In this document: piece after piece, positions 14,098 through 16,287 of the stretch
Position numbering within the stretch: position 1 is the first letter of the stretch
How the letters are laid out: each line of letters starts with the position of its first letter
Position numbers and translations under genes: made by a program
Notes under the pieces: generated by a model
Databases searched by the model: none
Seen by the model: the letters and a program-made list of their open reading frames with translations, nothing else
What the model was told of the DNA's origin: nothing
NCBI GenBank assembly: GCA_028701645.1
Contig: JAQVQI010000015.1
Location: 1 to 16,287, forward strand
Length of the DNA stretch: 16,287 nt
Source: Candidatus Shapirobacteria bacterium
GTDB taxonomy: Bacteria > Patescibacteriota > Microgenomatia > UBA12405
Reading direction: 5' to 3'

Positions 14098-14976
14098 ATG
14101 AATGAGTGGGAAAAATGGCCGATAAAAATTATTGAACAAAAAGATTTCCCAAAACAATTAAAAGAAATAAGGTTGTGTCCAAAAAAATTATTTTATCGAG
14201 GAGAATGGGATAAAAATATTTTTGATAAAGTGGTCGCTATTGTTGGTAGTCGACAAATTACCCGATATGGCAAAGAAATAATAGAAAAAATAATGCCAGA
14301 AATTATTTCTCGAAATACAACTGTAATTTCTGGGTTTATGTACGGAGTAGATAGTCAGGCTCATTGGGAATGTTTAAAATATGGAGGAAAAACTGTCGCT
14401 GTATTGGGAAGTGGGTTAAACGAATTTTATCCAACCGAAAACAACAAACTTTATTTAAATATACTTGAGACAGGTGGAGTTGTTATTTCTGAATATGAGC
14501 CTAATTTTAAGGCTACTGTGTGGAGTTTTCCTCAAAGAAATAGAATAGTTTCTGGACTATCGACAGTCGGAGTCTTAATTGTCGAAGGTGGGATAAAATC
14601 TGGTAGTTTAATTACAGCAAAATTAGGGTTAGAACAAAAAAAGAAAATATTATCAGTACCTGGTCCAATTAATTCAAAAACGTCTCAAGGAACTAATTGG
14701 TTGATTAAAACAGGTGCCGCAAAAATGGTTACGGAACCAAAAGATATTTTTGAAGATGTAATTAGTATGCCAGAACAAGAAAACTTGTTTAAGGATTATA
14801 GTAATTTAAATGAAGTTGAAAAAATAATGATTGATTTATTAGAATCTGAAGCTCTGACAGGTGATGAAATTTGCCAAATAACCCAAAAAAATATTACAGA
14901 AATATCGACAACACTATCGATGATGTTAATGAAAGATTTGGTAACAGAAACCGATGGAAAATTTTATATTAGTTAA
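14098..14976 (+). CDS. dprA: DNA-processing protein DprA
   Basis: DprA binds incoming single-stranded DNA and loads RecA during transformation. The 292-aa protein lacks the N-terminal SAM-like domain of longer homologues and begins almost directly with the Rossmann-like core. The core shows VAIVGSRQITRYG (46-58), ISGFMYGVDSQAH (77-89), AVLGSGL (101-107), the ssDNA-binding FPQRNRIVSGLS (144-155), VEGGIKSGSLITA (162-174) and SVPGPI (186-191). A short winged-helix-like tail (about 238-292) follows. Position 81 is Met where many homologues have Ala in the SGLAxGID motif. It lies 36 nt after yraN, has no Shine-Dalgarno, and is the last gene of the comM cluster. Confidence 0.96.
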   Translation: MNEWEKWPIKIIEQKDFPKQLKEIRLCPKKLFYRGEWDKNIFDKVVAIVGSRQITRYGKEIIEKIMPEIISRNTTVISGFMYGVDSQAHWECLKYGGKTVAVLGSGLNEFYPTENNKLYLNILETGGVVISEYEPNFKATVWSFPQRNRIVSGLSTVGVLIVEGGIKSGSLITAKLGLEQKKKILSVPGPINSKTSQGTNWLIKTGAAKMVTEPKDIFEDVISMPEQENLFKDYSNLNEVEKIMIDLLESEALTGDEICQITQKNITEISTTLSMMLMKDLVTETDGKFYIS

Positions 14977-15007
14977 ATCCCCCTTGTCCCTCGAAAAACT
15001 TGGAGCA

Positions 15008-15028
15008 TCTCCCCTTAACAAAGGGAGA
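15008..15028. terminator. hairpin between converging dprA and GT-C genes
   Basis: Arms of nine bases (TCTCCCCTT and AAAGGGAGA, one C/A mismatch) close a 3-nt AAC loop in a 57-nt convergent gap that is clearly more GC-rich than its surroundings. On plus the hairpin is followed by AGTCATTATAAA rather than a T-run, and on minus a TTTTT occurs about 11 nt further on. It is therefore an imperfect but well-placed bidirectional terminator candidate. Confidence 0.5.
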
Positions 15029-15033
15029 AGTCA

Positions 15034-16170
15034 TTATAAATAATTAGTCCAATCGGAAATAGGAGCAGTGTTGCCAGAGACAAAATTAATAGCGTAAAGA
15101 ACAATCGCCGGGATTAACAAAATTAAAATTATTTTAGACGATTTACGATTAAAATATTTTTGATAGGATAATAATAAAAACGGATAAACAGGTGAAATAT
15201 AACGACTGATGTCACGGTGGGCGACTAATAAAGTGGCTAGAGTAAAAACTAAAGGATAGATGGCGGTGATATCAAATTTATATTTTTTAACCAATCGATA
15301 AACACCATACATAGAAAAGAGGAAAATATAAACAATGTCTTCCAACCAAATAGTATTAATCCAGGATTTAGTACTAATAAAAACGAGATAAGGGAGATAA
15401 TTTAAATGAAAGTTGTCCCCGCTTTGAAAATAAGCAAGGGGGTTACCAGTCTGAAGAAAATATAAATAAAAAATAAAAACAATAGTAAATGGAACTAATA
15501 CATAAGGAAAATATTTTTTAAAAACAATTAAGAATTTTTTATTAACAACCCATTCTTGAATTGCAATAACACCATACGCCGCGACAAGTAAAATAGCTGG
15601 CGTTTTGAAGGTTTGAGCTAGGGCAGCATAGATGGCAGATAACAAAATTTTGTCTTTTTTAAAATAAAAAATCGAAGCGATAGTGGTAGCCAAAAACCAA
15701 GTTTCTGGAGCACCAACTTGACGGAGGACAAAAAATCTGGCTGGGAAAAACAAAAAGACAATGGTCAACCAATAAGCTTTTTTTTCTTTTAAATAAAGTT
15801 TAAAAAATTTAAATAAAATTAAACTTAAAAAAAATGACCCAAAAAGGGTAGAAAAAATCATTGCCTTTGGACCAGTAGTAAAGTTGTTGAAAAATTTAAT
15901 TAAAAGCGGATATCCAGGGAAGTGAGCCGGATAATATTCAAGTGGTTGAGGTAGAGAAAAATTTGGACCAATACAATCTTTGTTGTAGCCACATTTCGCA
16001 ATTACCATGTAATTTGGCCCATCGTAATTTGAAAATACAGTCTCAAGAGAAACATCACCAAAACCGATTTTTCCAGGAAGATTAAAATAAAAAATTAACC
16101 AGAAAAAAAGTGTTGATAAGAGCGTTAATACAATTAGGTTTAAATAAGACTTATATTTGGTAAAATACAT
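15034..16170 (-). CDS. PIG-V-like GT-C membrane mannosyltransferase homologue
   Basis: The 378-aa protein is polytopic, with a first helix at about 10-29. The large outer loop after it carries NYDGPNYMVIAKCGY (48-62) and YYPAHFPGYPLL (79-90), the pattern of the PIG-V/GPI-mannosyltransferase-2 family and its bacterial relatives, in which D50 would be the catalytic acidic residue. About eight more hydrophobic helices follow, and HRDISRYISPVYPFLLL (318-334) matches the late family motif before the last helices. Family members use polyprenyl-phosphate mannose; the acceptor here is unknown. The start codon is 7 nt from a TAAAAT. It converges with dprA and diverges from the tRNA gene. Confidence 0.82.
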   Translation of the reverse strand: MYFTKYKSYLNLIVLTLLSTLFFWLIFYFNLPGKIGFGDVSLETVFSNYDGPNYMVIAKCGYNKDCIGPNFSLPQPLEYYPAHFPGYPLLIKFFNNFTTGPKAMIFSTLFGSFFLSLILFKFFKLYLKEKKAYWLTIVFLFFPARFFVLRQVGAPETWFLATTIASIFYFKKDKILLSAIYAALAQTFKTPAILLVAAYGVIAIQEWVVNKKFLIVFKKYFPYVLVPFTIVFIFYLYFLQTGNPLAYFQSGDNFHLNYLPYLVFISTKSWINTIWLEDIVYIFLFSMYGVYRLVKKYKFDITAIYPLVFTLATLLVAHRDISRYISPVYPFLLLSYQKYFNRKSSKIILILLIPAIVLYAINFVSGNTAPISDWTNYL

Positions 16171-16177
16171 TTGACTT

Positions 16178-16183
16178 ATTTTA
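16178..16183 (-). promoter_or_regulatory. -10 of the PIG-V-like gene
   Basis: Minus-strand TAAAAT ends 7 nt before the ATG. The context GTAAAATAAGT is shared exactly with the uvrB promoter, which suggests a recurring leaderless-promoter sequence in this genome. Confidence 0.4.
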
Positions 16184-16211
16184 CAACATTAATATCTTTT
16201 GTTGTAGATTA

Positions 16212-16283
16212 GGCCCTATCGTCTAACGGTTAGGACATCAGGTTCTCATCCTGGCAATCGGAGTTCGATTCTCCGTAGGGTCA
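16212..16283 (+). tRNA. tRNA-Glu (anticodon CTC)
   Basis: All arms fold in 72 nt: acceptor GGCCCTA/TAGGGTC (one G-T wobble), D stem GTCT/GGAC, anticodon stem TCAGG/CCTGG with loop TTCTCAT, 4-nt variable region, and T arm CGGAG/CTCCG with loop TTCGATT. The anticodon CTC reads GAG, so it charges glutamate. The discriminator is A16283, and the next bases are CAA, so the 3' CCA is not encoded and must be added by a nucleotidyltransferase. TAATAT (16190-16195) is a possible -10. Confidence 0.96.
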
Positions 16284-16287
16284 CAAA

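Noticed and set aside
1..16287. Alternative genetic code (UGA as Gly)
   Set aside because: TGA ends both uvrC and the orphan gene at sensible places, and no in-frame TGA is needed to complete any conserved protein.
1..16287. CRISPR array, insertion sequence, prophage or toxin-antitoxin pair
   Set aside because: No regularly spaced repeats, transposase, integrase, terminal inverted repeats or small paired genes were seen on either strand.

Overview
The window is AT-rich, densely coded chromosomal DNA, probably from a member of the Candidate Phyla Radiation (Patescibacteria), with a Microgenomates-like flavour. That placement is inference. It rests on reduced versions of housekeeping proteins (a short UvrC and a short Rel/SpoT), large GT-C membrane proteins, a sortase, a Thr/Pro-stalked Big2 surface protein, the near absence of Shine-Dalgarno sequences, and intergenic gaps that never exceed about 100 bases. 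UGA is used as a stop (the 188-aa orphan and uvrC), so the code is standard and not the UGA=Gly code of Gracilibacteria/SR1.

Layout from left to right: the 5' part of a GreA/GreB-type elongation factor (-); divergent from it, a sortase (+) followed 4 nt later by a C-terminally truncated RelA/SpoT homologue (+); an unrecognised 188-aa gene (+) whose end overlaps the end of a miniature uvrC (-); a GT-C type membrane glycosyltransferase (+) divergent from uvrC; uvrA and uvrB (-, order uvrB then uvrA); an exported three-domain Big2 protein (-) upstream of uvrB; then the divergent comM-yraN-dprA cluster (+); a PIG-V-like GT-C membrane mannosyltransferase homologue (-); and a tRNA-Glu(CUC) (+) at the right edge.

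The genes fall into three themes. Nucleotide excision repair: all three UvrABC subunits are here. Handling of incoming DNA: ComM (branch-migration helicase), YraN (nuclease-like) and DprA (RecA loader), in an order also found in distant bacteria. Cell envelope: sortase, the Big2 surface protein and two polytopic GT-C enzymes. The Rel/SpoT and GreA homologues add stress and transcription control.

The most striking unexplained signal is in the promoters. Seven start codons lie 6-8 nt downstream of a -10-like hexamer, which predicts leaderless mRNAs. In the uvrC/glycosyltransferase intergenic region a single palindromic -10 (ATTATATAAT) sits exactly midway between a GTG on one strand and an ATG on the other, so one element could start two leaderless messages. 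No CRISPR array, insertion sequence, prophage or obvious new defence system was found.
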